NCBI RefSeq assembly: GCF_023821985.2
Contig: NZ_CP098805.1
Span: forward strand, 1,364,001-1,428,000
DNA from: Dyadobacter chenhuakuii
Lineage (GTDB): Bacteria; Bacteroidota; Bacteroidia; Cytophagales; Spirosomataceae
DNA: 64,000 nt
Direction: 5' to 3'
Numbering within the stretch: the stretch's first letter is position 1; each line of letters opens with the position of its first letter. Positions 44,570 to 53,106 of the stretch are shown here, one piece after another. The notes beneath the pieces were generated by a model, which made no database searches, was not told the origin of the DNA, and saw only the letters and a program-made list of their open reading frames with translations. The position numbers and the translations under genes were made by a program.

Positions 44570-45190
44570 CTATTCCTTTAAAAGCACAGTCATATCCTCT
44601 ATGAGCTTTGCCGTACTTTCCTTGGAAGTCCCATCATAAATACCCCGCACATACCTGTTTTTATCGACCAGCACGAATGAGCCACTGTGAATAAACCCTC
44701 CTGGCTCATCGGGATCGGCCATCGCACTGACCATGTAGTGCTTTTGGCCTATGTCATAAATTTTCTCCCGGTCGCCAGTTACGAATTGCCACATATCGCC
44801 TTTCAAGCCCAGATCATCAGCATATTTTCCCAGGACAGCAGGCGTGTCGTGTTCGGGATCAATTGTATGTGAAAGAATGCCGACTTGCGGGTTATCCTTG
44901 AAGCGTTCCAGAACTGTGAGCATGTTGGATTTCATGATCGGGCAGATCGTCGGGCAGGTTGTGAAAAAGAAATCGGCGACATAGACCTTGCCTTCCATTT
45001 GCTTCTGGGTGAACGGCTGGTTTTTATGGTTCACGAAAGCATAGTCGGGAATCCTGGGATATTCTGTCACCTGGGTCTTCTTGCCATCAACCACCTTTGT
45101 AACAGTATCGGGCTCGCCCAGGATCGGCAATTTTTTTTGTTTGCATGCAACAATTGTTAGCAGCAGCAGACACGCCATCAAAGTTGTCAT
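44570..45190 (-). CDS. SCO1/SenC family copper chaperone
   Basis: 206 residues with a lipoprotein-like N-terminus (LLLLTIVACKQ). It carries the copper-binding CPTICP motif (CxxxC) and the distal His in GGFIHSGSFVLVD, plus SHTIDPEHDTPAVL. SCO proteins bind Cu(I) and deliver it to the CuA site of cytochrome oxidase or act in copper homeostasis and thiol redox. The start ATG overlaps the stop of the preceding lipoprotein by 4 bp (ATGA), so they are coupled. Its presence supports a copper context for the whole cluster. Confidence 0.92.
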   Translation of the reverse strand: MTTLMACLLLLTIVACKQKKLPILGEPDTVTKVVDGKKTQVTEYPRIPDYAFVNHKNQPFTQKQMEGKVYVADFFFTTCPTICPIMKSNMLTVLERFKDNPQVGILSHTIDPEHDTPAVLGKYADDLGLKGDMWQFVTGDREKIYDIGQKHYMVSAMADPDEPGGFIHSGSFVLVDKNRYVRGIYDGTSKESTAKLIEDMTVLLKE

Positions 45191-45669
45191 TGGATGTTGT
45201 TTTTAATAAATTCTTTTGATTTTGAAATTGCATCCTGCATCTGGATGTTAACCAGGTCCATCTTAGCGGTCTGGCTTGCGATATAAGCTTCCTGTTGATG
45301 CTCATCAAGGGTTTCAAGTGTATCTGCCCTATACTGGTGCATCCAATCCATCATGGATTTATCTGCCTGGACGAGCTGTTGAATTAAGTCTCTGGCCTGC
45401 TGTTTTTGCTTTTGCAGCTGGGGGCTGGGTTTGGCCCCATTCAAGCTATCGAGCTGATTTTCAACGCTTGTCAGTCGCTTCTTGATAGTCATTATTTCTT
45501 CCATCTTTGGCATGGCGTTGTCGTGCAGGTCCATCAGCGCTTTGGCTTTGGGGTTGGCGTGATGGCTATCTGTCATTTTGTGATGCGCATCGGTACTATC
45601 GCTTTTCTGAGTGCTGTCACATGCAGACACGCCAAGTGTTACAAGGATTAAAATCAAATATTTTTTCAT
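45187..45669 (-). CDS. Helical lipoprotein, unknown function
   Basis: 160 residues with lipobox GVSAC (Cys about 17). A His-rich N-terminal stretch (DAHHKMTDSHHANPKAK) is followed by coiled coil (MTIKKRLTSVENQLDSL, QKQKQQARDLIQQLVQ). The many His and Met residues near the start (HH, MPKMEEIM) would suit copper binding. It is the upstream partner of the SCO gene. Confidence 0.75.
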   Translation of the reverse strand: MKKYLILILVTLGVSACDSTQKSDSTDAHHKMTDSHHANPKAKALMDLHDNAMPKMEEIMTIKKRLTSVENQLDSLNGAKPSPQLQKQKQQARDLIQQLVQADKSMMDWMHQYRADTLETLDEHQQEAYIASQTAKMDLVNIQMQDAISKSKEFIKNNIQ

Positions 45670-45844
45670 AAGACATTATTTCAATTAGTTCGAGCACCAT
45701 CCCGGCAATAGCTATCGCAACCAGTATTTGTATGCTGGTAAGGATGATTGCAGATGGTTGCATTTTAAGGCGATTGACCGGCAGGCTTACGCCTGTTCCA
45801 TCCAGCAGGAGCTGGACTTCATCTGAATGCAGTAATGGGTTCAT
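45670..45844 (-). other. Possible small membrane protein in the gap between peroxidase and lipoprotein
   Basis: An open frame from 45844 begins 3 bp after the peroxidase stop region and runs about 75 codons (to 45617, overlapping the next gene). It has one predicted membrane helix (AIILTSIQILVAIAIAGMVL). It fills an otherwise empty 175-bp gap in a tightly packed operon, which favours translation. No family match. Confidence 0.4.
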
Positions 45845-45846
45845 TG

Positions 45847-46905
45847 TTAAAAATTGGGTGGCTTTCGGTGATCCGGATTTTCGATAAATGAATAGTCGTT
45901 GAGCGTATTCAGGAATGCGATGATTTGCTTTTTTTCCTGCTCGGAAAATCCAAAACCGTCTTTGGGAATCTGGGTTGAAAGCGTAGCTGAGCCCTTTATG
46001 CCATTTGCGTAATGCTGGATCACTTCGGCCAGCGTTGCCAAGCGCCCGTCATGCATGTAAGGCGCTGTGAATGCCAGGTTCCTGAGCGATGGCGTTTTAA
46101 AGTTTCCAAGATCTGCCGGCTCGTAAGTGATCCGGTAGCGCCCCTGAAAAATGCCTTCATGCTCCACATTTGAGAAATCTGCATCAATGCCATTGTTATG
46201 GAAACTTTGATCTGTGAAAAGCTCTCCTGCGTGACAGCTCTGGCATTTTTGCCGGACAAGCACCTGGCCTTTCAGCTCGTCTGCTGTCAGTGATGCTCCG
46301 TTGACATTTAGCCGGTAACGGTCGTATTTTGAATTAGCAGACACCAGTGAACGCTGGAATTGCGCCAGTGCTTTTGATAAATTCTGCGAGCTTGCAGGTT
46401 CATTGAATGCTTGCCGAAAACCCGAAACATACGCGGGAACCGCATTAAGCTCCCGAATCAGCTGATCCAAATCCTGCGCCATTTCGTCATGAGCAGTCAG
46501 GGGCGCGAATGCCTGAGATTCCAGGTTTGTTGCCCCGCCGTCCCAAAAGAGACCGTTATTGGCCCAGGCCAGATTGAAAAGGGCAGGGGAGTGCCGCAGC
46601 AATGAAGTTGCCGAAACACCTGCATTGCTGAGCTTTACCCCGTCGCTGAAAGCCAGTTTGGGATCATGGCAACTCGCGCACGAAACCTGGTTATTGGCCG
46701 AAAGCCTTGTATCATAAAACAGCATCCTGCCCAGCTGCACGCCCGCCAGGCTCGCCGGATTTTCGGTGTCGAAAACGGGCTCGGGAAAGTGCGCCGGGAC
46801 CTCAAATCGGTAAGGCTCATTTTTGGGCGCAAAGCCGGGTTTATCACACGCATTGAGCGCGAGTGCCAGCAGCAGGACCGCTATTTTTCTGATACAAACC
46901 ATCAT
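45847..46905 (-). CDS. Di-haem cytochrome c peroxidase, MauG/MbnH-like (pair 1)
   Basis: 352 residues, lipoprotein-type start (ALNACDK, Cys 20). Two haem motifs are visible: CASCH at residues 76-80 and CQSCH at 221-225, together with the family segments FYDTRLSANNQVSCASC, AHDEMAQDL and APYMHDGR. The fold is that of bacterial CCP/MauG proteins, including MbnH, which oxidises a Trp of MbnP to kynurenine. It overlaps the MbnP-like gene by 4 bp (stop/start), a strong sign of a functional pair. Confidence 0.9.
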   Translation of the reverse strand: MMVCIRKIAVLLLALALNACDKPGFAPKNEPYRFEVPAHFPEPVFDTENPASLAGVQLGRMLFYDTRLSANNQVSCASCHDPKLAFSDGVKLSNAGVSATSLLRHSPALFNLAWANNGLFWDGGATNLESQAFAPLTAHDEMAQDLDQLIRELNAVPAYVSGFRQAFNEPASSQNLSKALAQFQRSLVSANSKYDRYRLNVNGASLTADELKGQVLVRQKCQSCHAGELFTDQSFHNNGIDADFSNVEHEGIFQGRYRITYEPADLGNFKTPSLRNLAFTAPYMHDGRLATLAEVIQHYANGIKGSATLSTQIPKDGFGFSEQEKKQIIAFLNTLNDYSFIENPDHRKPPNF

Positions 46906-47693
46906 TGACCTGCTGAGCCAAACATGATTGCCTTTGTCGCCTGGTTGGTCGCAACGGTCGACATTAACGGAGCCGTGGCCGCATTAATCGTAGGATTTTT
47001 GACTAGATCAACGCCGTCCAGCATTTTTGCCACATCCACTTGCAAGACAACCCCTTTGGCTGCGGCCGAGTTAACCGGCGCAGCAAAATCAATGGCCATC
47101 GTTTTGTAATTTGCATTCAGGCCCGTTTCTACTTTGAATGCCTTTGTTTCGCTGCCCTGTTTTACGGATCCGGCAAGTGAGCTGAAAATATAGCTCGAAT
47201 GCCACATCCAGACAATGCTGCTCATTCCATTGGCAATTGAAAGCTCACCGGCGTGAAGGCTCAGGTTGTCGTTATGGCGGGAATCCACACCGATGGAGAA
47301 TTTGACGGATTTGTACTCACCCGCCGGAATACCCTTCAAAGTAATCGTTTCACGCTTATTGGCCGGATAGATCAGTTTGTCATTGATTGTCCCCGAAAGG
47401 TCCAGCTCGCCGACTTCCTCCATTAGAAAATAAGAGTCCGGTACGATAAATTCAGCGCCTTTGGTATCAACTAAAACCATGTTGCTGACCCAGTAACGGA
47501 GCTTGGTAAAATTGAGTGCCTGGCTGCCAAAGGTAAAGTCCTTGTTAAGGGCAAAGTCGGCATTGCCTACCCTGGCATCGAACGTAAGGGTGAGCTCACC
47601 GGCAGCAGCTGGCGTGACAAGCGGCGAGGGTGCATCATCAGAACAGGCAGAAAAAAGTGCGGAAAGCAACGCGAATATGATTATACGTATCAT
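46902..47693 (-). CDS. MbnP-like lipoprotein (pair 1)
   Basis: 263 residues, lipobox FSACSD. Family pattern: LTLTFDARVGNADFALN near residue 35, LNFTKLRYWVSNMVLV, FIVPDSYFLMEE, FSIGVDSRHND, and SSIVWMWHSSYIF. MbnP binds Cu(I) through His residues and a kynurenine made from Trp by its di-haem partner. Trp residues are present in the YWVSN and WMWHSS segments; which would be modified I cannot tell from sequence. It overlaps the peroxidase gene that follows. Confidence 0.85.
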   Translation of the reverse strand: MIRIIIFALLSALFSACSDDAPSPLVTPAAAGELTLTFDARVGNADFALNKDFTFGSQALNFTKLRYWVSNMVLVDTKGAEFIVPDSYFLMEEVGELDLSGTINDKLIYPANKRETITLKGIPAGEYKSVKFSIGVDSRHNDNLSLHAGELSIANGMSSIVWMWHSSYIFSSLAGSVKQGSETKAFKVETGLNANYKTMAIDFAAPVNSAAAKGVVLQVDVAKMLDGVDLVKNPTINAATAPLMSTVATNQATKAIMFGSAGQ

Positions 47694-47726
47694 CTGTTTT
47701 TTGTTTAGATAGAATGAAATAGTTGT

Positions 47727-48635
47727 TTAAAATAGAAACCCAACCTGCACCATAAGCCTTTCCCTGGCAACCACGTGACCCGAGGCGCTTTTCTGGGCGA
47801 TGGGTTTCTGGGCATTCACACCCAGGGTCCATTTGTTGGAAAAAAAGGTTACCCCGGCTGTGCCATTAAGTAATCTGCCTCCTGTAATATCCAGCTCTTT
47901 TCCGTGCTGCTTTCCGTGATCTGCATGCTCGCCGTAAACGCCAATGCTGGGCGTTAGTGAAATGCTTCCAATGTTGAAAGAGCGGTAAAGCTCAACAGTT
48001 CCAAAAACCTGATCACCAAAGCGGTAACCCTGTGAATTGGTCGTATTGAACTTGCGGGAAACATTGGTAGCCAGGCCCCACTGGTCTTTGTTAATGGTGT
48101 AAAAAGCATTGACCATCAAATCCGTGCTGCCGGTGCCCAACTGAAAATTGGCATTGGCGACTTCGAGCGTATTATTCTCGTCGAATTTGAAATCACCCGT
48201 GGGGAGCTTCACGCCGCCCCCGACCATCAGCGTATGGTTAAATGCGCCGGAGGTTTCCTTATCCATGAATGTGTTCAGGATATTGTAGTTGGCCAAAACC
48301 GTGATATCGCCCAACCCGTTCTGCTTTTTTACATCGGCGGAAGTTACCTGCTTGTCGATGCGGTAGGGAAGAAAAGCCATGACCTGCACGCGTTTGATGG
48401 GAAATAAGCGGGCATACACTTCGCCGACATTGAATTGCTCTTCCGTCTTCAAAACCTTGCTATCAGCATGCGTCACAAAATGCAGCCGCTGGTAACGCAG
48501 ACCGATCACCGACTTGTGCGATTGTGGCATTAGCCCAAAGTAGGAGCCGCTATTAGCACAGCCGCAGATATCGCAGGCCTGCGAAACCTGAGCTGTCAGC
48601 AGGGAAATGAGAAATACTAAATGTTTGATTTTCAT
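47727..48635 (-). CDS. Outer membrane barrel protein with Cys-rich N-terminus, metal cluster
   Basis: 302 residues with a signal peptide ending QVSQA. Immediately after the signal comes the unusual CDICGCANSG stretch (CxxCxC), a possible copper site. A barrel follows with repeated amphipathic strands (VIGLRYQRLHFVTH, VGGGVKLPTGDFKF) and His-rich loops (GEHADHGKQHGKELD). It ends in F. It lies between the two MbnP/MbnH-like pairs and may serve as the outer-membrane channel or receptor of the cluster. Confidence 0.75.
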   Translation of the reverse strand: MKIKHLVFLISLLTAQVSQACDICGCANSGSYFGLMPQSHKSVIGLRYQRLHFVTHADSKVLKTEEQFNVGEVYARLFPIKRVQVMAFLPYRIDKQVTSADVKKQNGLGDITVLANYNILNTFMDKETSGAFNHTLMVGGGVKLPTGDFKFDENNTLEVANANFQLGTGSTDLMVNAFYTINKDQWGLATNVSRKFNTTNSQGYRFGDQVFGTVELYRSFNIGSISLTPSIGVYGEHADHGKQHGKELDITGGRLLNGTAGVTFFSNKWTLGVNAQKPIAQKSASGHVVARERLMVQVGFLF

Positions 48636-48647
48636 AATGATGCTGTT

Positions 48648-49736
48648 TTAAAATGCAGTTCCGATCCCCGGATCGGCAAATTTGGAGTCGCGGATAAACT
48701 GCTCATCGGAAAGTGTTTTCAGGAAAGCAATCAGCGACTGTTTTTCTGTTCCGGATAATGCAATGCCCGGCGTGCCGCTGGACTGGATTAGAAGCGTGTC
48801 GAGCGTCGGGGTTTTCTGAACGCTGTCGGTGTAATGATCGAGCACTTCTTCCAGGGTATGGTATCGCCCGTCGTGCATGTAAGGCGCAGTCAGGCCCACA
48901 TTGCGCAGGCTGGGGACTTTGAACTTGTATACGTCGCCCGGCTTTCCGGTGATCGCAAACCTGCCCTGGTCATTGTTACGCATCGGCAACAGTCCATTGT
49001 TGCGGAAGGAATGATCCGTGAAAAGCACGCCCTGGTGACAGGAGCTGCAATTTTTTTGGAATAATACCAAACCCTGCTTCTCCTGCGCCGTAAGTGCATT
49101 TGCGTCGCCTGCGCGGTAATAATCGTACCTGGAAGTGGCCGAGATCATCGTCATCATAAACTGCGAGAGCGCCTTCATCATCCTTTCCGAATTGATCTCA
49201 TCCGTCCCGAATGCAGCTTTGAACATTTGGGGATAATTCACCGGGATCTTGGCAGTAGGCGAGGGCGTATTGCGCAGCTTATCGAGCACATTAACTACTT
49301 TCTGATCCATTTCCACCGGATTTTCAATCGGATTGAATGGCACCAGGTCCATATCATGCACGCCGCCGTCCCAGAAAAAGGACGTGTTCCAGGCCATATT
49401 CTGAATGGCGGGAGAATTGCGTACACCCAGCCGGTCGTCTACGCCGTGACTGAGTTCGTGACCATGATGCGTGAAGGCAGCCGCCTGCTGGTGGCAGGTG
49501 CCGCAGCCTACCAGGTTGGTCCTGGACAAGATGCCGTCATAAAACAGAAACTTGCCCAGCTGCACGCCTTCCTCGGTAAGCGGGTTGCGCGACAGGTCGT
49601 AAACCGGATCAGGAAAGCCAGCCGGTTTGGTCCATGTCATGGGCGTAGGCCCCGTCTTGACTGGCAGGGGTGCTTTCTGCTCGGCTGTACTGCAACAGAT
49701 AAGCGAAAGCGTTAACAGAAAAATAAGTCTGTTCAT
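48648..49736 (-). CDS. Di-haem cytochrome c peroxidase, MauG/MbnH-like (pair 2)
   Basis: 362 residues with a lipoprotein-like start (SLICCSTAEQ). Haem motifs are CGTCH (residues 78-82) and CSSCH (about residue 230). Family context: FLFYDGILSRTNLVGCGTC, NPAIQNMAWNTSFFWDGGVHDM-like helix, APYMHDGRYHTLEEV. It follows the MbnP-like gene of pair 2 by 24 bp. Paralogous to the peroxidase at 45847-46905 in layout and motif, with low overall identity by eye. Confidence 0.9.
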   Translation of the reverse strand: MNRLIFLLTLSLICCSTAEQKAPLPVKTGPTPMTWTKPAGFPDPVYDLSRNPLTEEGVQLGKFLFYDGILSRTNLVGCGTCHQQAAAFTHHGHELSHGVDDRLGVRNSPAIQNMAWNTSFFWDGGVHDMDLVPFNPIENPVEMDQKVVNVLDKLRNTPSPTAKIPVNYPQMFKAAFGTDEINSERMMKALSQFMMTMISATSRYDYYRAGDANALTAQEKQGLVLFQKNCSSCHQGVLFTDHSFRNNGLLPMRNNDQGRFAITGKPGDVYKFKVPSLRNVGLTAPYMHDGRYHTLEEVLDHYTDSVQKTPTLDTLLIQSSGTPGIALSGTEKQSLIAFLKTLSDEQFIRDSKFADPGIGTAF

Positions 49737-49760
49737 AGCAAAAGCGGATTGTCAGATGAT

Positions 49761-50588
49761 TCAGTGGATATGATCTAAGCTGAACATATTGACGTAGTTG
49801 CTGGCAATCTGCTGGGATTTGTCAGGCTGGCCACCCATAATGCTATTGTAGGCAGCAATACTGATATTGGTCGAAGGTCCGTCAAAGACTTTGAGCACAT
49901 CAACCAGCAAATGCACTTCCGGCACAGCGCTTTCTGTCACACTGGCTTTCAGCTGGCCGAAGCTCATTTTTACTACACGCGTATTGTTAACGGTCCTTTC
50001 GTTATATCCGCCAAACAAGCCAATGTGATAGTAAAATTTGCCATTGACCGGGTTACCTTTGGAAGAAGTTCCTTCCAGTTTGACAAAAATATACCCCGAG
50101 TTCCAGGCCCAGTACATACCATCGTCCATCATTGAACCTGATGGATCCAGAACGCCCTGGCGTTTTTCGATTGGTGCTGTGTTGCGGGTGCTGTCTACGC
50201 CCACCATGAATTCGGCTGCTGTGTAATCCGCAAACGGCACATTGTTAAGCGTCACAAACTGGGAGGTTTTTGTGTCCTCCTTCACCAGGAAATAACTTGA
50301 ATCCTGGGGCACGACAAATATACTTCCGTCAGCTTTGGTGAGTTTGACGTTGGAAATAAAGTAATTGAACTTGGTAACTACAAAATCCTCATTTGAAGCA
50401 TTTTTGTAAGTGACACTGCCAAGCACCAGATTTTTATCCCCAACAACATTGTCAAATTCCAGGCGGAGCTTTCCACCGGCAGGGGCGTCGGGTTCTGGGC
50501 TGGGACTTACAGGCGTAGAACAGGAGAATAATAGAAAGACTGCGCAGACAGCCAGCGCCGTCGCAAAGTATTGATTAATACTTTTCAT
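49761..50588 (-). CDS. MbnP-like lipoprotein (pair 2)
   Basis: 275 residues, lipobox LLFSCST. The MbnP pattern is clear: LRLEFDNVVGDKNLVL, KFNYFISNVKLTKADGSIFVVPQDSSYFLVKE, AEFMVGVDSTRN, and MYWAWNSGYIFVKLEG. The WAWNSGY segment is the counterpart of WMWHSSY in pair 1. Trp-to-kynurenine conversion by the adjacent di-haem protein is expected by family. Two Met/His-bearing loops could complete a copper site, but I cannot identify them with certainty. Confidence 0.87.
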   Translation of the reverse strand: MKSINQYFATALAVCAVFLLFSCSTPVSPSPEPDAPAGGKLRLEFDNVVGDKNLVLGSVTYKNASNEDFVVTKFNYFISNVKLTKADGSIFVVPQDSSYFLVKEDTKTSQFVTLNNVPFADYTAAEFMVGVDSTRNTAPIEKRQGVLDPSGSMMDDGMYWAWNSGYIFVKLEGTSSKGNPVNGKFYYHIGLFGGYNERTVNNTRVVKMSFGQLKASVTESAVPEVHLLVDVLKVFDGPSTNISIAAYNSIMGGQPDKSQQIASNYVNMFSLDHIH

Positions 50589-50671
50589 GCAATATGAGAT
50601 TGTATCTCAACAACTTAATGTCGAAACAATGAATGTTTTAGTAAACTCTGTAGGAAAATAAAGACAGGTTA

Positions 50672-51067
50672 CTAAACGAGTGGTGGGCGGAAGATGCTGC
50701 CGATGAAAAGGCGGTCGATAAATGAAGATTGGTAGGAATAGTCAGCCTTATCAAGTAAAAGGAAGGAAGTAGGGGAATAATCAAATGACTTAAAGCTGTT
50801 GATATCCATCACCTGATAAATCAGACTGGCGATATAATCCTGCTCGGCCTGGCGTTCCTGCTGCTGACTAGCAGCAGCGAGCTTATTGGCCAGATAACAT
50901 TTTCCATAACACACTGTGATGGGCTGATTCCTGTTCACGCAGAGTGTTTTTGCGATATATTCCTTTCGCAGCTCATAGTCCAGACAAACAAGCGGGATCA
51001 ACCATGCTTTTACAAGCATTAGCGTCAAAAGGCCCAAGCCGATCCACTGTCTGGTTAAGCTATTCAA
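50672..51067 (-). CDS. Small Cys-containing membrane protein, copper-cluster type
   Basis: 131 residues with an N-terminal membrane helix or signal (LGLLTLMLVKAWLIPLVC). Four Cys: in IPLVC, AKTLC, ITVC and GKC. The phrase CVNRNQPITVCYGKCYLANKL resembles small proteins that I associate with copper loci in Bacteroidota. It is the first gene of the metal cluster on the minus strand. Its short C-terminus ends FRPPLV. Confidence 0.65.
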   Translation of the reverse strand: MNSLTRQWIGLGLLTLMLVKAWLIPLVCLDYELRKEYIAKTLCVNRNQPITVCYGKCYLANKLAAASQQQERQAEQDYIASLIYQVMDINSFKSFDYSPTSFLLLDKADYSYQSSFIDRLFIGSIFRPPLV

Positions 51068-51228
51068 TGTGAGGTAGATAAGAATTTGTCACTCGAAGGT
51101 GCAGTAAATGTAGACATCAAACTTCAAAATGTAAAGTTAATGCAAATCTTAATCTGGTTGGATGCACATTTTATTGCTGGATCCGGAAAGCAATTAAGTC
51201 AAGCTTGTTTGTTTTCTGGTCAAAAAAT

Positions 51229-51280
51229 AAAAAGCCGGGCGTCCAGTGACTGTATTTAGTCCTGTGTAGCCCGGCTTCTG
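51229..51280 (-). terminator. Terminator of the SnoaL gene
   Basis: AAGCCGGGC (51232-51240) pairs with GCCCGGCTT (51269-51277). On the minus strand it is followed by a T-run. It separates the SnoaL gene from the copper cluster start. Confidence 0.7.
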
Positions 51281-51310
51281 ATTCTATCTGGATCCACTAT
51301 CCCTCTTTAT

Positions 51311-51700
51311 CTACCTTCCCCAGAATTCATCATCCACTTGCTGGTCATCTGAAAATGTCCACACGTGCATGATCTTTCCTGACTTCACTTCAAAGAGATC
51401 CATTCCGCCCAGATCAAAACTGATCGACCCCTTTTTTGCTGTAAACCAGACAGGAACTGCTACGAAGCTGCCACTTTCTTTCATCTCTCCGTTGGGCCTG
51501 ACAGTCATGTTTCCGGCTGTATCGCCCATGATGCCTTCAAACATTTTGATGATCTCATCAAGATTTTTTTTCAAGCCGGAAAACTTGTTGTTTCCCGGTT
51601 GGCTCCACTTCGTTTCCGGCGTAAATGATGAAAGTGCATTTTGCATATCGCCTTTTGCTAATGCGTCAAAGTATGATGCTACGATTTCTTTCGCTTCCAT
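51311..51700 (-). CDS. SnoaL/NTF2-like protein
   Basis: 129 residues beginning EIVASYFDALAKGDMQNALSSFTPETKW, a standard start for the NTF2-like fold. The chain continues with strands containing VPVWFTAKKG and ends HVWTFSDDQQVDDEFW. Family members range from ketosteroid isomerases to limonene epoxide hydrolases; the active residues are not clear. It follows the NmrA-like gene by 12 bp on the same strand (operon). Confidence 0.8.
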   Translation of the reverse strand: MEAKEIVASYFDALAKGDMQNALSSFTPETKWSQPGNNKFSGLKKNLDEIIKMFEGIMGDTAGNMTVRPNGEMKESGSFVAVPVWFTAKKGSISFDLGGMDLFEVKSGKIMHVWTFSDDQQVDDEFWGR

Positions 51701-51712
51701 ATGCTTATTATT

Positions 51713-52609
51713 TTAATTGATAAAAAACCCTTTGTTCTCGCTTGCCCACGCTTCCAAAGAAGTCATTTCAACGGGCAATTTTTCCAAAATCTCTTGCATG
51801 TTGGGGTTGAATTTGGAGGGATAATGCGTAGCGTTTTGAAGACCCTGATAATAGGAGGCAACAGCTGCTGCTGCGGCTTGGCCAACAAATGGGGAAAGGA
51901 TGTCCCTGAACTCTGCGGGGGGCTGGGTATAGTAAGTAATTTTTTCACCAACGCCTTTTGAGAAACGGTCTGCTAGCTCATCGCCTTTCAGGTTCTCTAA
52001 ACCACTTACCCTGAAAGAGTCCGCTGTTAAGTTTGGGTTGTAAATAGCTTCGACCATTAAGGCGCTCACATCGCGCGATGCTAACCAGCCTATGGGCATT
52101 GCCTGCGGGGTAGGGTATGCCAGCTTCTTTTCATTGGTGACGAACGGGGCGCAAAATCCACCCATCATGTTCTCCATATAGATCGTAGGCTCAATGATCA
52201 CATATTCGAGCCCACTAGCTATCAAATAATCTTTGACGTCCAATTTAACATCATCGGTAGGCATACCCGTTTTCTGATCTTCGAGCCAGCCGCTGGTATT
52301 CCAGACAATTTTTTTAACGCCGTTTTGATTGGCAGCATCAATGACATTTTTTGAAAATTGCAGGCCATCAAAAGGATTTGGCAAAGAGACCGGGATCATA
52401 AAGGCAATGGCATCTATACCTTTGGTGATTTCTACCATTTGGGCGGCATTACTGATGTCGCCTAAAACCGGCTCAGCGCCTGCCTGCTGTAATTTTTCGA
52501 AGTTCTTATCAGTACTGGTTGCAGCAATTACATCTGCCCCTTTTTTCTTTGATTCTGCTATGACGTGGAACTGTTGAGAGCCGGTGGCCCCGAATACTAA
52601 TATCCTCAT
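51713..52609 (-). CDS. NmrA-like NAD(P)H-binding protein
   Basis: 298 residues starting at the ATG 52609 (MRILVFGATGSQQFHVI). Glycine-rich cofactor motif FGATGSQ, strand ADVIAATS, and a Lys/Tyr-type active region typical of atypical SDRs (KKIVWNTSGWLED). Such proteins are often NAD(P)H:quinone reductase or redox sensors. It is divergent from an HxlR regulator, a common arrangement in which HxlR represses the oxidoreductase and responds to electrophiles. Confidence 0.85.
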   Translation of the reverse strand: MRILVFGATGSQQFHVIAESKKKGADVIAATSTDKNFEKLQQAGAEPVLGDISNAAQMVEITKGIDAIAFMIPVSLPNPFDGLQFSKNVIDAANQNGVKKIVWNTSGWLEDQKTGMPTDDVKLDVKDYLIASGLEYVIIEPTIYMENMMGGFCAPFVTNEKKLAYPTPQAMPIGWLASRDVSALMVEAIYNPNLTADSFRVSGLENLKGDELADRFSKGVGEKITYYTQPPAEFRDILSPFVGQAAAAAVASYYQGLQNATHYPSKFNPNMQEILEKLPVEMTSLEAWASENKGFFIN

Positions 52610-52627
52610 TTTGCTTTCTATTTTTAA

Positions 52628-52678
52628 GTAAGACTTGCACAAAATTGATTCATAACCTACTTTTGTACAAGTACTTAC
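52628..52678. promoter_or_regulatory. Inverted repeat, candidate HxlR operator
   Basis: GTAAGACTTGCACAAAA (52628-52644) and TTTTGTACAAGTACTTAC (52661-52678) are near-perfect inverted copies. They lie between the NmrA-like gene and the divergent HxlR gene. Many HxlR regulators bind such palindromes in their own divergent promoters. Confidence 0.6.
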
Positions 52679-52723
52679 GATGTTGTAGGGTGCCTACTTA
52701 CAGGTTAGAATTATTGATTATCA

Positions 52724-53056
52724 ATGGAAAAAAAAGAAAAACAAATTCTGCCTTGCGACGAAGGTTGCCCTGTAAAAGCTTCGCTGAAAATCCTGGGAGG
52801 TAAATGGACGCTGATGATCATCTTTCAGATCAATGACGATGTGATGCGTTACGGAGAGCTGAAAAGGGCTATCCCGAGCATAAGTGAGAAAATGCTCATC
52901 CAGGAGCTGAATATGCTTGTTGAAAACAAACTGGTCAGTAAAAAAGCTTTTCCGGAGATCCCGCCCAGGGTGGAGTACCGGTTGACCGATTTAGGCTTAA
53001 AGACACTGCCTATTATCGACAAACTCGTGGAGTTTGGTCTTCAAAATTTAGTGTGA
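52724..53056 (+). CDS. HxlR family transcriptional regulator
   Basis: 110 residues. The CDEGCPVKASLKILGGKWTLMII start is diagnostic (Cys near residue 11, GGKWT in helix 1), followed by the winged-helix segment LKRAIPSISEKMLIQEL and the wing PRVEYRLTDLGLKTL. The two Cys in CDEGC could sense oxidants or electrophiles, as in other members. It probably controls itself and the divergent NmrA-like gene through the inverted repeat. Confidence 0.93.
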   Translation: MEKKEKQILPCDEGCPVKASLKILGGKWTLMIIFQINDDVMRYGELKRAIPSISEKMLIQELNMLVENKLVSKKAFPEIPPRVEYRLTDLGLKTLPIIDKLVEFGLQNLV

Positions 53057-53106
53057 TGCTGCCTAGGCCAGTACGTTTTATATGTTTAACTATCAATTTT
53101 TAAGTT

